In this document: positions 29,021 to 38,822 of the stretch, piece by piece
Position numbering within the stretch: position 1 is the stretch's first letter
Layout: each line of letters begins with the position of its first letter
Source of the DNA: a virus
DNA length: 43,560 nucleotides
Virus record (IMG/VR): IMGVR_UViG_3300044712_000855
Coordinates: 1-43,560 of that record
Strand: one strand, 5' to 3'
Position numbers and translations under genes: made by a program
The notes under the pieces: model-generated
Databases searched by the model: none
What the model was told of the DNA's origin: nothing
What the model saw: the letters and a program-made list of their open reading frames with translations, nothing else

Positions 29021-29070
29021 GAGTAGAACTGGGTAGAAGTAGGTAGAAATAGGTAGAAATAGGTAGAAAA
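29021..29070. repeat. Five tandem 10-bp repeats (GGTAGAAAT-type)
   Basis: GAGTAGAACT, GGGTAGAAGT, AGGTAGAAAT, AGGTAGAAAT, AGGTAGAAAA lie end to end at exactly one helical turn, between the two convergent terminators. They look like iterons or protein-binding sites; on the minus strand they are pyrimidine-rich and may support termination. Confidence 0.65.
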
Positions 29071-29131
29071 AAAGCCCTGGCCGACGACACAGGAAGTGAG
29101 GGGGCGATACGATGGTCAGGTCGGCCAGGGC
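29067..29131 (-). terminator. Terminator hairpin with T7 tail for the late (minus) module
   Basis: Minus strand: GCCCTGGCCGAC (from 29131) pairs with GTCGGCCAGGGC (to 29074) around a 34-nt loop and is followed at once by seven T (29073-29067). A strong stem plus T tract just after the last late gene. The long loop may be an RNA element. Confidence 0.65.
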
Positions 29132-29165
29132 CATCACGCAGGCAAAAGACGTCCTGCAGTGAGCA

Positions 29166-29480
29166 TCATTTCTTCTTGACAGGCTTCGCCACGCCAGTGA
29201 CCGCACTCGCCACGCTCGCAGCCTTCATACGCTGCAAGATCATATCGAGCAGGATACCGAAGCCAGCAGCCGCGATCTCCGCGTTCTCAGGGTTGAGCCA
29301 ATCGATGACGAAGAAGCTACCAACCGTCAAAAAGCCGACACGAACCACCGTCTGCGCGAGCTGCTTCCACTCGAAGCCATCGATCTTGCCGTCCGCGATC
29401 GCTCCACCGAGCCAACCGAACACACTACGGGCGATACCCGCGCCGATCGCCGCACCAAACGCTACAAAGTTTATATCCAT
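29166..29480 (-). CDS. Small membrane protein ending the late operon (holin candidate)
   Basis: A 104-residue protein: Gly/Ala-rich hydrophobic N-terminus (FVAFGAAIGAGIARSVFGWLGGAIA), a polar turn, a second segment (VVRVGFLTVGSFFVIDWL), a third weaker one (IAAAGFGILLDMIL) and a basic tail ending PVKKK. Size, three segments and last-in-operon position suit a holin. No endolysin gene was recognised next to it. Confidence 0.65.
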   Translation of the reverse strand: MDINFVAFGAAIGAGIARSVFGWLGGAIADGKIDGFEWKQLAQTVVRVGFLTVGSFFVIDWLNPENAEIAAAGFGILLDMILQRMKAASVASAVTGVAKPVKKK

Positions 29481-29494
29481 GTTGCATCTCCTCC

Positions 29495-30967
29495 TTATGT
29501 CGTGTTATAGAGGAGCGATATGCCGCTAACTTGCGACGCCGCCCCCGTCATTGTGATCCGGACCATGAGGTTCGTTCCTGCTGCTGACGTGACTGTCTGC
29601 AGCGTCCGCACCTGGACGATCTCCCACGTCACCCCGCTGTTCCCGCTGACCTCGACGATGATCCCTGAGTTGTTCTCCGCATCCATGTTGAGGTACACCT
29701 GGTTGACAGGTGTGTCGAGGAGGCGCACCGGGGAAGTCCAGAGCCCGACATCGTGGCCTGGTTCGACCGACAGCACCCCGTTCGATACGACGGCGTTCGC
29801 CAGCGACCCGCCGCCCGCATCGTCGAACGTGAAGTGGTACGAGAAGTCCAGGTCGTTCGGGTTCGGCGAGGCGTCCTGCAGGCCATTGCTCGTCTCCATG
29901 AGGCGCTTGAGCGCTGACTTGTAGCTGCGAGGCTCCTTGTTGACGACGACTGTCGTGTAGACGATGCTGTCCCCGAACTCGTGCTCGACCTGCCGCACCG
30001 GGTAGCGACCCTCAGACAGGCCATCATAGACGGCTGAGATCGTCAAGAACTGCCCCGGCAACGCGGTACAGAGGTGCACGGACTTCACATCCCCCACCTT
30101 CGGAGGAGTGATTCCCTCCGTCTTGCGCAGCTCAGCGAGGTCCCTGGCCGCCTCGAACGTCGTGATGCTCTCGTCCTGGATGATGAGCTCCTTGAGACCG
30201 TACGCAGCAATGCTCGCGTCGTCCTGCGCAGTATAGAGAACCTGGACGCCGTTCGAGTTCTTCCCGTACACCTTGATCCGGTTCTTGACGAGGGACAGGT
30301 CGTCCGCGAACTCCCCAACATTCACGAGGTTGAAGTCATCAACGACAGCATCATCGTCATTTATATTCTCAGACGTGATGAAGAGCGAGACGTCCTTCGC
30401 CGCGCTCACGTACCAGTCGTAACCGATGGCGATGCAGAGGTCCTTCGCGCAGTCGATGAAGCTCTTCTGAATCCAATCGAACGTCAGAGCGATACCAACC
30501 GTCGCAGGGATACCATTCATCGTGAACCGGCCGCCACCGTACGTCGTGATGAGGTCGCGGAAGATGTCCGCAGAGTCCACGGAGACATACTTCTTCGTCA
30601 CAGTGCGCTCGATCAGGTGCAGGCCGTGCGACCGGCCGCTGATGACGAGCTCGTGGTTGTTGAAGTTCGGCTTCTCGACGACACCAGAGAACCGCAAGGT
30701 CGTCGCGTCCGGAGCGTAGTCGCAGTAGTAGTTCATCACTTCCCCACCGCGGAAGACGCCCGTGAACGCCTCGTCGCCGTTCGGCAACTTCAAGCTGAAC
30801 CCGCCGATCTCATCCGTGCAAGCATCCGTGATCCGCCCCTCGAGGATGATGCCGGTGACGTCCATCACCGAACCATCGTTGAAGACGATCTCGATCTTCC
30901 ACTCCGGCGTGTACGCTGGGGGAATCCAGACGGTCGGTTGCAGGCTCGTGAGGTTGACGACCGCCAT
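29495..30967 (-). CDS. Tail baseplate hub/tip protein with C-terminal beta-sandwich
   Basis: A 490-residue protein starting right after the adhesin stop. Residues about 25-340 have the hub pattern of phage tail proteins of the gp27/D-protein class: IILEGRITDACTDEIGGFSLKLPNGD (first beta barrel), HELVISGRSHGLHLIERTVTKKYV, then SADIFRDLITTYGGGRF and VKNRIKVYGKNSNG. A linker leads to a C-terminal jelly-roll-like domain (about 375-490) that may bind carbohydrate. It should sit at the tail tip where the tube meets the adhesin. Confidence 0.75.
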   Translation of the reverse strand: MAVVNLTSLQPTVWIPPAYTPEWKIEIVFNDGSVMDVTGIILEGRITDACTDEIGGFSLKLPNGDEAFTGVFRGGEVMNYYCDYAPDATTLRFSGVVEKPNFNNHELVISGRSHGLHLIERTVTKKYVSVDSADIFRDLITTYGGGRFTMNGIPATVGIALTFDWIQKSFIDCAKDLCIAIGYDWYVSAAKDVSLFITSENINDDDAVVDDFNLVNVGEFADDLSLVKNRIKVYGKNSNGVQVLYTAQDDASIAAYGLKELIIQDESITTFEAARDLAELRKTEGITPPKVGDVKSVHLCTALPGQFLTISAVYDGLSEGRYPVRQVEHEFGDSIVYTTVVVNKEPRSYKSALKRLMETSNGLQDASPNPNDLDFSYHFTFDDAGGGSLANAVVSNGVLSVEPGHDVGLWTSPVRLLDTPVNQVYLNMDAENNSGIIVEVSGNSGVTWEIVQVRTLQTVTSAAGTNLMVRITMTGAASQVSGISLLYNTT

Positions 30968-30968
30968 C

Positions 30969-33900
30969 TTATCTTCCCTCGTCGCAGCGCGATCCGACCG
31001 CGCACGCCCGCAGGCTAACGTTCGGACGCCACGCTCTCCACGTCGTGAAGTTGCAAGCGTAGTCCGCCCACACCCAGATACCGCTGCTGTTGCGCAACGA
31101 TAGGTTCGTGATGAAGGACGTCCACGTTCCGTTCGTCGGCACAGCAGTCGAGTAGTTCCCTACGCCGGACCACGACAAGTTCACGCACGAGTACGACTCG
31201 TTCACGAACACCGAGAAGTTGAACGGCTGCGAGTACGCGAGACTCGTGATGTTGAGGAACGGCTTCGTGCTGCTCTGTCCTCGCGGCGGCACTTGCTTGC
31301 TCGAAGGAGTCTGCGGAACGAACTCGAAGCTACGCACGTTCTGCGGCAACGAGTAGTTCCAGCGAGAGTGGTGCGCAATGATGCTCACGTTCCTCGTGCT
31401 CGTGTACGCATCGTTGTGTGCCGTCACGTTGATCGTGCTGTTCCCACCGACGTAGTCGAGCTTGATGTCGTTCACCTGGATGATGCCTGCCTGTGCGCTG
31501 TAGAACGTCAATGGCACGTCGACGAAGCCAGTCGTGTTGTTCGACGACACGTACGCTTCGAGGCCAGGCACGCTCACGTTCACAGGGTTCACGTCGTACG
31601 TGAAGTTCACCGACACGTTGAAGATCGACAGTCTTCCTCCTTGTGAGTACACATAAATCGGAACAAGACAATACCCTTGACTGTCCGCAGTGCACGCATC
31701 GAGGAACGTGTTAATCTTCCCGCTCGCGTTGCTGCTCACCGCCGACGTGTTGAAGTACCCCGAGTAGTTCCAGTCGCGAGAACCGTTGATGAAGCCCGCC
31801 TCCATGAACGGACTCGTCGGAGCGAGCGACCAGAACATCCCCTCCTCATACAGGAGACCGATGCTGCCAATGCTAGGCAACCCAAGACCCGCCTTACGGT
31901 AGCACCACCCTGCAGGGATCGGATCATCAGTCGACGGATACGAGTAGAAGGCATACGTCAAGTAGTTACCATCGATCGCGAAGACGTTGTACTCGTACCC
32001 GAGATAGTTTTGGTACGGCGGATCATACAAGCACGCATCATAGCCAGGTCCGTACGGGTTCGTAGCGGACGGGTTCGCAACAGTGGTGTTCGTCAAGTTC
32101 TGCCAAGCAGAACCGTCGTAACACTGGAGCATCGCCTGCCTAGTGAGCGCGGTGTAGCCCTGATATGCAGTGACGGTTCGCACTGCGAAACGGAACTGCA
32201 GGACGTTCGCGTCCGCCCCCCAGCACGAAACGGACAGGTTCGTCATATTCGTCGCGGTGGTGGTGGCCCCTGTTCCGTACTTGACTTGCCACAAGCTATT
32301 ATTGCTCGTTCCGGACACCTTCGAGTAGTTGATGTATAGGTAGGACTCATTCGTCGTCGTGTTGAACGTCGGAGCAGCGTACGTGCTGTTCGCGTTCTCC
32401 TGGTACGTGAAGTCGTCAGTCCCGCGGAAGCTGAACGTCGCCGACGTGACGTCCGCCTGCTTCGGCAAGTACAAGTACCCTGCGACCTGCGTGCTCGCCG
32501 TTGTGAACGTCACGTTCTTCTCCGTGCTCGCGTCGCTGAACGCTGTGACGCTGCCGCGCGTCGAGTTGAGGAGGAGGCCGATCGTGTTCGAGGCGTTGCG
32601 GCCAGCGTACAGGACGACGCCGTTCGGGTATAGTCCGCCGTTCGAGAAGCCCGTCACGTTGAGGAGCAGGCCGCGCAGCTCATCGAGGACGTGCAAGCGC
32701 ACGTACACCGTCTGGTTCCCAGCGCCAGCGAACGTGAGGTTCTTCGCGACGGTGCTGTCGTTGAGCTTCGTCTTGCGGAAGTACGTCGGCGTGATGTTCA
32801 CCGTCACACTGCCACTACCGCACGCATAGTTCGTTCCGTACGACGGGTGGTCGATGTCGATGCAGACGCTCGCACCGGCAGAGTTGTTCGCCATCACCGA
32901 CGTCACCGTTCCAAGCTCAACGATCTGTGTTGTTGATATATTCATAGTGACATTAGATGCTGAACCAAGCGTAGTGAAGTTGTACGGTCCCGTCGTGTTG
33001 CAGTTCTTCGCTCCGAACGTGCTGTTGTCGCAACTCGTGACGTTGTAGTAGTACGTCGTGTTCGCCGCGAGACCGGACAACGTGATCTGGCGCCAGAGCG
33101 CGAGCGAAGACGATCCGGATAAGTTCTTCAAGACAGTGCTGCTCGTGTTGTAAGCAACCGTCGCGTTCGCCAGCTCATCAGTATTCCACGCGATGACAAC
33201 GCTGCTCGACGTGATGCTGCGGTTCGTGACGTTCGTGATGATCGGCGCAGTAGCATCTCGGATGCTGATATTCTGCGTCGTACCCTCACGAGCGACCGTG
33301 GAGTTCACCGTGCTCACCGCGTACGCGAAGAAGTTCCATGACGTCCCCGCCGTGCCTGTCGCATTCACGTACCACGTCACGTTACAAGACGTGTTCCCAA
33401 CCATGTTGTAGAGGCAGGACACGTTCGCACCAGTCTGCGGGTTGCTCCTGTTTGTGTAGAACGGCGTGGCGCCAACCACAGTCGAAACAAGCCCCTTCGC
33501 GCCGACTTCCGTCTGACACGTCGCGCTGCAACCGTCACCAGACAGCGTATTTCCGTCATCACATTGTTCTCCGCTCTCGATGTTACCATTCCCACACACT
33601 GCCGTCGCGTTACTACTTCCGTTGCCGAGCGACAAATTGAACGTACTGTCTGCGTAGCCGATGCCGTAGCCGTGCGCAGTCACGATGAACTCTCCCCAGT
33701 AGATACCAAAGCACGGAGTACCTCCTGCCTGACCGGTATTGTCGTTGTACCACAGATTGCTCGTACTCCACTTAGCATTACCTGTAGCAACCATTCTCGT
33801 GAGCCAGTTCGACGTCTCGCTCGAGAAGTCACCGTACGCACAGAGACCGTTCTGCTTGTAGCCGAGACCGACGCTGCTGAGCGCTCCACCTGCGGTGCTC

Positions 33901-36900
33901 CACTGCACCGGGCAGGAAGTCGATTGGTGAGCGCTCGCGTTCACGTAATCTCCGCAGTACTCTGCGACGTGCGGGTTGATCGTGATGCCGTTCTGAGCAG
34001 CGAAACCGTACGCGGTGCAGAGCTTCGGCCACCGGATACTGTCTGCGTCCTCGTTACCACCGACGCACGCCTGCTGGCAGATGTACTGCGGCAGATCAGA
34101 ACTCGTCCCCGTGGTGATGTTCGACCACTTCCCCTGGCGACCATCAGGCTGGCGCGGAGCGTTGCTGCTCGTCGTCCAGTCAGCGGCTGACAGGAACGCT
34201 TCGATGCTGTCGTTCGCGTACGCGAAGTAGACGCTCTGGTTCGTCGCGTTCGGGTTGTTCATGCCGCACGCAGTCATGGCGAGGGCGAAGTCTCCCCAGT
34301 AACCAGGGAAGGCGTAGCTGTCGTACCCTCGCGCAGGACCGCCGTTCTTCGTGATGCTCGCAGCCACCGCAGGCCAGCGATTGATAATGGTCGTACCATC
34401 TACACGACTCTTGCCTTGCGCAGTGACGAAGGAGTAATCCTTGAAGTCGCTGCACATCTTCTGGACGTGATTGTACGCGATCGTCTTCGTCGCCGTGTCA
34501 GTGTAGACGGGGTTGTTGTAGATGTTGAAGAGCGCGATGATGTTCCTCGCATCAGCATCCGGAGCAGTGTCTTGCGTCGGGGTAAGCGTACAGACCTGCG
34601 GCGTGCCACTGCACGTCACGCGCCAACGCCACTTCGTATTATAGCCCCAGTTGCAGCCAGCAGCTCCGCAGACTGCATGCGTCGTGTTCGTCGCGTTCAT
34701 CACGCGAATCATGTCGACGATCGGGCGGAAGTAGAGGTTCGCTACCGATGCGTTCCTCGTCATGCTCAGCGCGAGGTACGCCTGGCTCGCCTCGTCAGTC
34801 ACCTGGCAATAATCGGAGAACGTCCCTGCTGCACCGCACGACGTCTTCAAGTTCCCTGCGTGACAGTAGTCGCCCCAGTACGGGCTCGTGCCGAACCACG
34901 GAACAGTCGCGACAGTGACGCCACCCGTCAAGTTCACGAGCTTGACTTGCCCGTAGCGCAGGAAGCCATTGATGTAGTCCTCGTAGTTCGCCGCGAGCGT
35001 CTTCCCTCCGAACCCGGTGGTTGACGGTGTGATGCCTGGAACCGGGTCGAGGTACGCTGTGACGTTGCCGCACGTCGTCGAACTGTTGCCGACACACTTC
35101 ACCGTTGTCGTGTAGTTGAACATCGACAACCGCGACGCATTGAGCGCACCAGGATAGACATTCGTGAGGTTCAATGATCCGTACGCCGTCGGCGTACTCG
35201 CGTCTCCGACGCGGTAGTAGCAGAAGTTCTCGATCTTGTTGTACGCGCTCTCGTTCTGTCCCTCGAGGTACGTCACGTAATCACCGTTCTCGGTGACGAC
35301 GTACGGCCCCCAGGAGACGATCGTCGCGTTGCCATTGTACGAGACGCTGCCGTTCGCTGTCAGCGCATTGAGGTTGACTTCTGCAGTGATAGTGATCTCC
35401 GTATCGTACGGGATGCCATTCATCACAGTGTTGTAGCCACTTCCCGCACTATAGAACTTGAGCACGTACGTCGCCGCTCCCGCCCCGGTCGCGTTGTTGT
35501 CTTCGAGGTAGAAGTGCGCATCATCTGTGTTGTACTGCTTCGTGTTCAAGTAGAACTTCGCGTTGTGCGTACGCTTCGGCTTGAGGATAACATCGAACTG
35601 GTATCTGTCGAGCTGCGACAGGCTCAAGTTAGGGCTGTTGATGAGGCTCGCACTCGGCGTCTCGTGGCCGATCCAGCCAGCAACGAGATCGCTCGCCGTG
35701 TACCCAGTCCATCCGCCGTCACTGCCGGAGAACGTGTAGCACTGGATGAGCGTCAGCGTTCCACCACCTGCGGACGTCGTGAAGTTGTACGGGCCGGTTG
35801 TGTTGCAGTTCGCGCTCGCGTCACAGCTCGTGACGTTGTAGTAGTACGTCGTGTTCTGCGATAGCCCTGTCGCTGCGCGACTGTGGCTCGTCCCGAGCGT
35901 GTTCGTACCATTGCTGCCGCCAGACAAGGCAGTCGTCGTGCCCCACTTGATGCTCTCGTTCGCGCTCTCGTCCGTCGTCCAGGTGATGATAGCACTCTGG
36001 TTCGTGATCGACGTCGCCGACACCGCAGAGATGACTGGCTTCGTCGTATCTCCCGCGGGCGCCTCGCTCGACAGGATGTAGATGCTGATGTTCGAGACCA
36101 TGAAGTAGCTCGCGACAGGAGTGTAGTTCTCCCCAGTCTCGATCCGTATATGTGAGTAGTTCGCCTCGGGTGTGGCAGTCTTGTTGAGCCAGTTGCATGA
36201 GTCGATGCTGAAATTGTAGCGCGACAATGAGCTATTGCGGGAGAAGTTCAAGTAGTGTGTGCCGTTAGCGACTCCTGTGCACTGGTGGTTGTAGCCAGGC
36301 TCGTTCTGGAACGTCATTCCTGCATCAGTGACGATGTGCATATTGTCTGCAGAACCTGGTCGTGTGTTCGTGAGCCACTTCCAGTAACGAGAAGCGTTGT
36401 GATACGACTTCATCGACACGAGGTAGTATGAGTAGTTCGACAAGTTAATCGGAATCTCCCAGTACTGATATGTACTCGTCGCGTTGATCCACCCATCGCC
36501 GCTAATGTTCACCTGCGCACCAGAGCCGAGGCCAGTCATCCCACAAGTGCTTCCGTTATCGAAGTTGCACTCCCACAATCGGTACGTCGCAGGATCGGGG
36601 TCGACCATGCGGATGTTCAAGCGCTCGTAGTCGCGCGGGACCCACCACTTCGCGGTGAGCGTCCCGCTCTTCGTGACCTTCGTCGACGACACTTGGTTGT
36701 CGAGGAAGAACTTGACGCGACCGAACTGCAACACGCGCTCGCGGACGTACGTGGTGGTGGGGACTCCTTTGAGATCGGTGGCGCGATAGCGATACTGCAG
36801 CCCGGTCGCGTTGAATAGCTCGATGGTGTGAGAGAGCGGGAAGAGTTGGATGTCGTTCACGTCGCCCTGGAAGAAGTAGTGATCGCGCAGTACGACGCCA

Positions 36901-37175
36901 CCTGTGTAGTGGTACTCGCGGATGATATTGAGGCTGTGATCTGTGTCGTGCGTGCTGATGCGCACGAACTCCGGTGTGAGCTTGCGGGAACCATTGTAGA
37001 GCTCGCTGTACTCGCGAGCAAGGAGCTTGAAATCACCGCTCTCATTGTAGAAGAGTTGCATCCTCGTCGGCTCTACGCTCACGCGGACCTCGCTGCCGAA
37101 CTGCAGCAGGATGATTCCTGCGATGAGAGTTGCCATGATTCCTGCCCCGATGCTAATGGTCCGCGTTGCGCTCAT
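30969..37175 (-). CDS. Giant tail adhesin with Fn3 domains, Cys-rich repeat and GH8-like domain
   Basis: A 2,068-residue protein from ATG 37175 (ATGA overlap with the previous gene; GAGAGGGGG upstream). Residues about 5-22 are a hydrophobic anchor. Visible parts: an Fn3 domain (about 378-470, ...TTYYYNVTSCDASANCNTTGPYNFTT); a region about 780-1180 with DEASQAYLALSM (Glu near 794) and DTAPDADARNIIALF (Asp near 872), matching the catalytic pattern of glycoside hydrolase family 8-type (alpha/alpha)6 enzymes; a Cys-rich repeat CGNGNIESGEQCDDGN (about 1191-1228); a second Fn3 (about 1310-1402); beta-rich C-terminus. Dozens of N-x-S/T sequons imply exposure to archaeal glycosylation. Likely binds and cuts the host surface glycan. 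The hydrolase call is tentative. Confidence 0.8.
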   Translation of the reverse strand: MSATRTISIGAGIMATLIAGIILLQFGSEVRVSVEPTRMQLFYNESGDFKLLAREYSELYNGSRKLTPEFVRISTHDTDHSLNIIREYHYTGGVVLRDHYFFQGDVNDIQLFPLSHTIELFNATGLQYRYRATDLKGVPTTTYVRERVLQFGRVKFFLDNQVSSTKVTKSGTLTAKWWVPRDYERLNIRMVDPDPATYRLWECNFDNGSTCGMTGLGSGAQVNISGDGWINATSTYQYWEIPINLSNYSYYLVSMKSYHNASRYWKWLTNTRPGSADNMHIVTDAGMTFQNEPGYNHQCTGVANGTHYLNFSRNSSLSRYNFSIDSCNWLNKTATPEANYSHIRIETGENYTPVASYFMVSNISIYILSSEAPAGDTTKPVISAVSATSITNQSAIITWTTDESANESIKWGTTTALSGGSNGTNTLGTSHSRAATGLSQNTTYYYNVTSCDASANCNTTGPYNFTTSAGGGTLTLIQCYTFSGSDGGWTGYTASDLVAGWIGHETPSASLINSPNLSLSQLDRYQFDVILKPKRTHNAKFYLNTKQYNTDDAHFYLEDNNATGAGAATYVLKFYSAGSGYNTVMNGIPYDTEITITAEVNLNALTANGSVSYNGNATIVSWGPYVVTENGDYVTYLEGQNESAYNKIENFCYYRVGDASTPTAYGSLNLTNVYPGALNASRLSMFNYTTTVKCVGNSSTTCGNVTAYLDPVPGITPSTTGFGGKTLAANYEDYINGFLRYGQVKLVNLTGGVTVATVPWFGTSPYWGDYCHAGNLKTSCGAAGTFSDYCQVTDEASQAYLALSMTRNASVANLYFRPIVDMIRVMNATNTTHAVCGAAGCNWGYNTKWRWRVTCSGTPQVCTLTPTQDTAPDADARNIIALFNIYNNPVYTDTATKTIAYNHVQKMCSDFKDYSFVTAQGKSRVDGTTIINRWPAVAASITKNGGPARGYDSYAFPGYWGDFALAMTACGMNNPNATNQSVYFAYANDSIEAFLSAADWTTSSNAPRQPDGRQGKWSNITTGTSSDLPQYICQQACVGGNEDADSIRWPKLCTAYGFAAQNGITINPHVAEYCGDYVNASAHQSTSCPVQWSTAGGALSSVGLGYKQNGLCAYGDFSSETSNWLTRMVATGNAKWSTSNLWYNDNTGQAGGTPCFGIYWGEFIVTAHGYGIGYADSTFNLSLGNGSSNATAVCGNGNIESGEQCDDGNTLSGDGCSATCQTEVGAKGLVSTVVGATPFYTNRSNPQTGANVSCLYNMVGNTSCNVTWYVNATGTAGTSWNFFAYAVSTVNSTVAREGTTQNISIRDATAPIITNVTNRSITSSSVVIAWNTDELANATVAYNTSSTVLKNLSGSSSLALWRQITLSGLAANTTYYYNVTSCDNSTFGAKNCNTTGPYNFTTLGSASNVTMNISTTQIVELGTVTSVMANNSAGASVCIDIDHPSYGTNYACGSGSVTVNITPTYFRKTKLNDSTVAKNLTFAGAGNQTVYVRLHVLDELRGLLLNVTGFSNGGLYPNGVVLYAGRNASNTIGLLLNSTRGSVTAFSDASTEKNVTFTTASTQVAGYLYLPKQADVTSATFSFRGTDDFTYQENANSTYAAPTFNTTTNESYLYINYSKVSGTSNNSLWQVKYGTGATTTATNMTNLSVSCWGADANVLQFRFAVRTVTAYQGYTALTRQAMLQCYDGSAWQNLTNTTVANPSATNPYGPGYDACLYDPPYQNYLGYEYNVFAIDGNYLTYAFYSYPSTDDPIPAGWCYRKAGLGLPSIGSIGLLYEEGMFWSLAPTSPFMEAGFINGSRDWNYSGYFNTSAVSSNASGKINTFLDACTADSQGYCLVPIYVYSQGGRLSIFNVSVNFTYDVNPVNVSVPGLEAYVSSNNTTGFVDVPLTFYSAQAGIIQVNDIKLDYVGGNSTINVTAHNDAYTSTRNVSIIAHHSRWNYSLPQNVRSFEFVPQTPSSKQVPPRGQSSTKPFLNITSLAYSQPFNFSVFVNESYSCVNLSWSGVGNYSTAVPTNGTWTSFITNLSLRNSSGIWVWADYACNFTTWRAWRPNVSLRACAVGSRCDEGR

Positions 37176-37600
37176 TGTGCTGTCCCCCTCTCGAAGTCGA
37201 ACTCGATACTCCACTCGTCCTGCTCCTCAGTGCCTTTGCGTCGTAGCTTGAGGTCAGTCATCACGCCCTCGAACGTCTTCGCTGTCGTCGACCCGTCGAA
37301 ATAATCCCACTTCAAGACGAGCGGGTAGTTCACGTTGTTGCCTGCAAGGAACCAGGAACGGATCGTTGCAACATCCGCGCTATTGACGTGTCCAGAGACA
37401 TTGATGTTCTGCTTGACACGCAGGAGATTGATGATGCGTGGCGTGTACGCGCCATCCTCTTGCTTCCCTGTACTCTTCGGGCGGGTGAAAGAGAAGATCG
37501 GGTTCGTGTAACGCTCGACGACGTCAGCAGCGTGAATCTCGATGGCTGTACCGCCGCGATTGAGTGTCGGGTTCGTGACGCTGTACGGTGTATCAGCCAT
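37172..37600 (-). CDS. Distal tail-like protein
   Basis: A 142-residue protein following the tape measure with an 8-nt overlap. TPRIINLLRVKQNINVSGHV and YPLVLKWDYFDGSTTAKTFEGVMTDLKLRRKGTEEQDEWSIEFDFERG resemble phage distal tail or baseplate ring proteins (beta-sandwich with a final DEW-x-I-x-F-x-F strand). The position between tape measure and adhesin/hub agrees. Confidence 0.7.
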   Translation of the reverse strand: MADTPYSVTNPTLNRGGTAIEIHAADVVERYTNPIFSFTRPKSTGKQEDGAYTPRIINLLRVKQNINVSGHVNSADVATIRSWFLAGNNVNYPLVLKWDYFDGSTTAKTFEGVMTDLKLRRKGTEEQDEWSIEFDFERGTAQ

Positions 37601-38816
37601 ATCCTAAACCTCCAGATGAACGCTGCAGCCCGAGGAGGGCGTCGTCCTGTGCACGGCGGAGACTATCCTTGAACGAGTTCGGGTCGTTGCTGTTGATGAT
37701 GTACGTGCTGTTCACGTTGATCGACCCGTCACCACGCATCCCCGCGATCTGGTTGATGATGTCGGCATTTGACATCCCTGCTGACTGCATCCCCGCAACC
37801 ACGCTAGCACCTTGTGTCGTCGGAGAATAAGGAGAATCACTTGCTGCGGAAGATACGGCTGGCGAGTTAGCAGCAAGGAAACTCCCATTCATCATTTTCT
37901 CAAGATACTCGGGAGCAGTCATCCCGTTACCGAAGATCGCTCCTTGCTTCATCGCACTCGAAAGGGACGCCCAACTCGCAGTCGCACTGTTCAGCTTATC
38001 AGCGATACCTCCTGCACCAGGAATGACTGATGCGAGCTTCGCAATCCAACTTACGAGGCCGGCCATCTTATCTCCGACCCACGCAATCATGTTGCCGAAG
38101 ATGACGATCCCGACGTGCGCAAGGAGTCCAAACACGCGAACGATGCCACGGATAACGCTCTTCGTGAACTCCCCCCAACCACCCATCTCGTCTTTCATCT
38201 TGAGAATCCACCCTACAACAACAGCGAATCCTGCGATGAGTGCAGCACCACCAATGACTGCGAGCGCAGTTCCTACCCCTACAGCCGCCGTACCGAGCGC
38301 CCACATAGCTAACTTCACGCCAACGAGCGCAGCGACGACTGATGTAGCGGCAGCAGTGATGAGCACGAAGTACCCGATGAATTTCTTCACCGGCTCCGGC
38401 AGGCCCATGATGACACCCATGAGCGCATCGAACGCACCATACATGTCGTCGATGACAGGGATAAAGAGGTCGGTGAGCATGATCTGCCAGTAATCGAAGA
38501 TACCGTACGCATCCATCGCAGGCTGCAAGAGCCCCCACATGCCTTGTGAGATGCGACCCAGCGCGAAGTAGAGCCCGAACAGCTTCATGTTGCTGTTGCC
38601 GATCGTCTTGTTGAACGCCTTGAAACCGCGCTCAACCATCGTGAGCTTGCGTCCAGCATCCTCGCTACGCTTCGAGACGCGACCGATCCGGTCGTGGAAC
38701 TTATTGAGGCGGTCCTGCACCTGATTCAATCGCTGGCCGAACGCCTCGATCGACTTCGACGAGTTCGCATCGACGATGCTATACGTGACCACTACGTCGT
38801 GTCGTTCAAAGGACAT
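37593..38816 (-). CDS. Tape measure protein
   Basis: A 407-residue protein with GGTGAT upstream. N-terminal coiled coil (about 20-75, QRLNQVQDRLNKFHDRIGRVSKR), central hydrophobic segments (about 145-215, rich in Ala, Val, Gly), and a Gly/Ser-rich end containing INVNSTYIINSNDPNSFKDSLRRAQDDAL, a common tape-measure C-terminal motif. At roughly 0.15 nm per residue, it predicts a short siphovirus tail of about 60 nm. Located after the tail tube and chaperone-like genes, as expected. Confidence 0.85.
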   Translation of the reverse strand: MSFERHDVVVTYSIVDANSSKSIEAFGQRLNQVQDRLNKFHDRIGRVSKRSEDAGRKLTMVERGFKAFNKTIGNSNMKLFGLYFALGRISQGMWGLLQPAMDAYGIFDYWQIMLTDLFIPVIDDMYGAFDALMGVIMGLPEPVKKFIGYFVLITAAATSVVAALVGVKLAMWALGTAAVGVGTALAVIGGAALIAGFAVVVGWILKMKDEMGGWGEFTKSVIRGIVRVFGLLAHVGIVIFGNMIAWVGDKMAGLVSWIAKLASVIPGAGGIADKLNSATASWASLSSAMKQGAIFGNGMTAPEYLEKMMNGSFLAANSPAVSSAASDSPYSPTTQGASVVAGMQSAGMSNADIINQIAGMRGDGSINVNSTYIINSNDPNSFKDSLRRAQDDALLGLQRSSGGLGYG

Positions 38817-38822
38817 CTGTCA

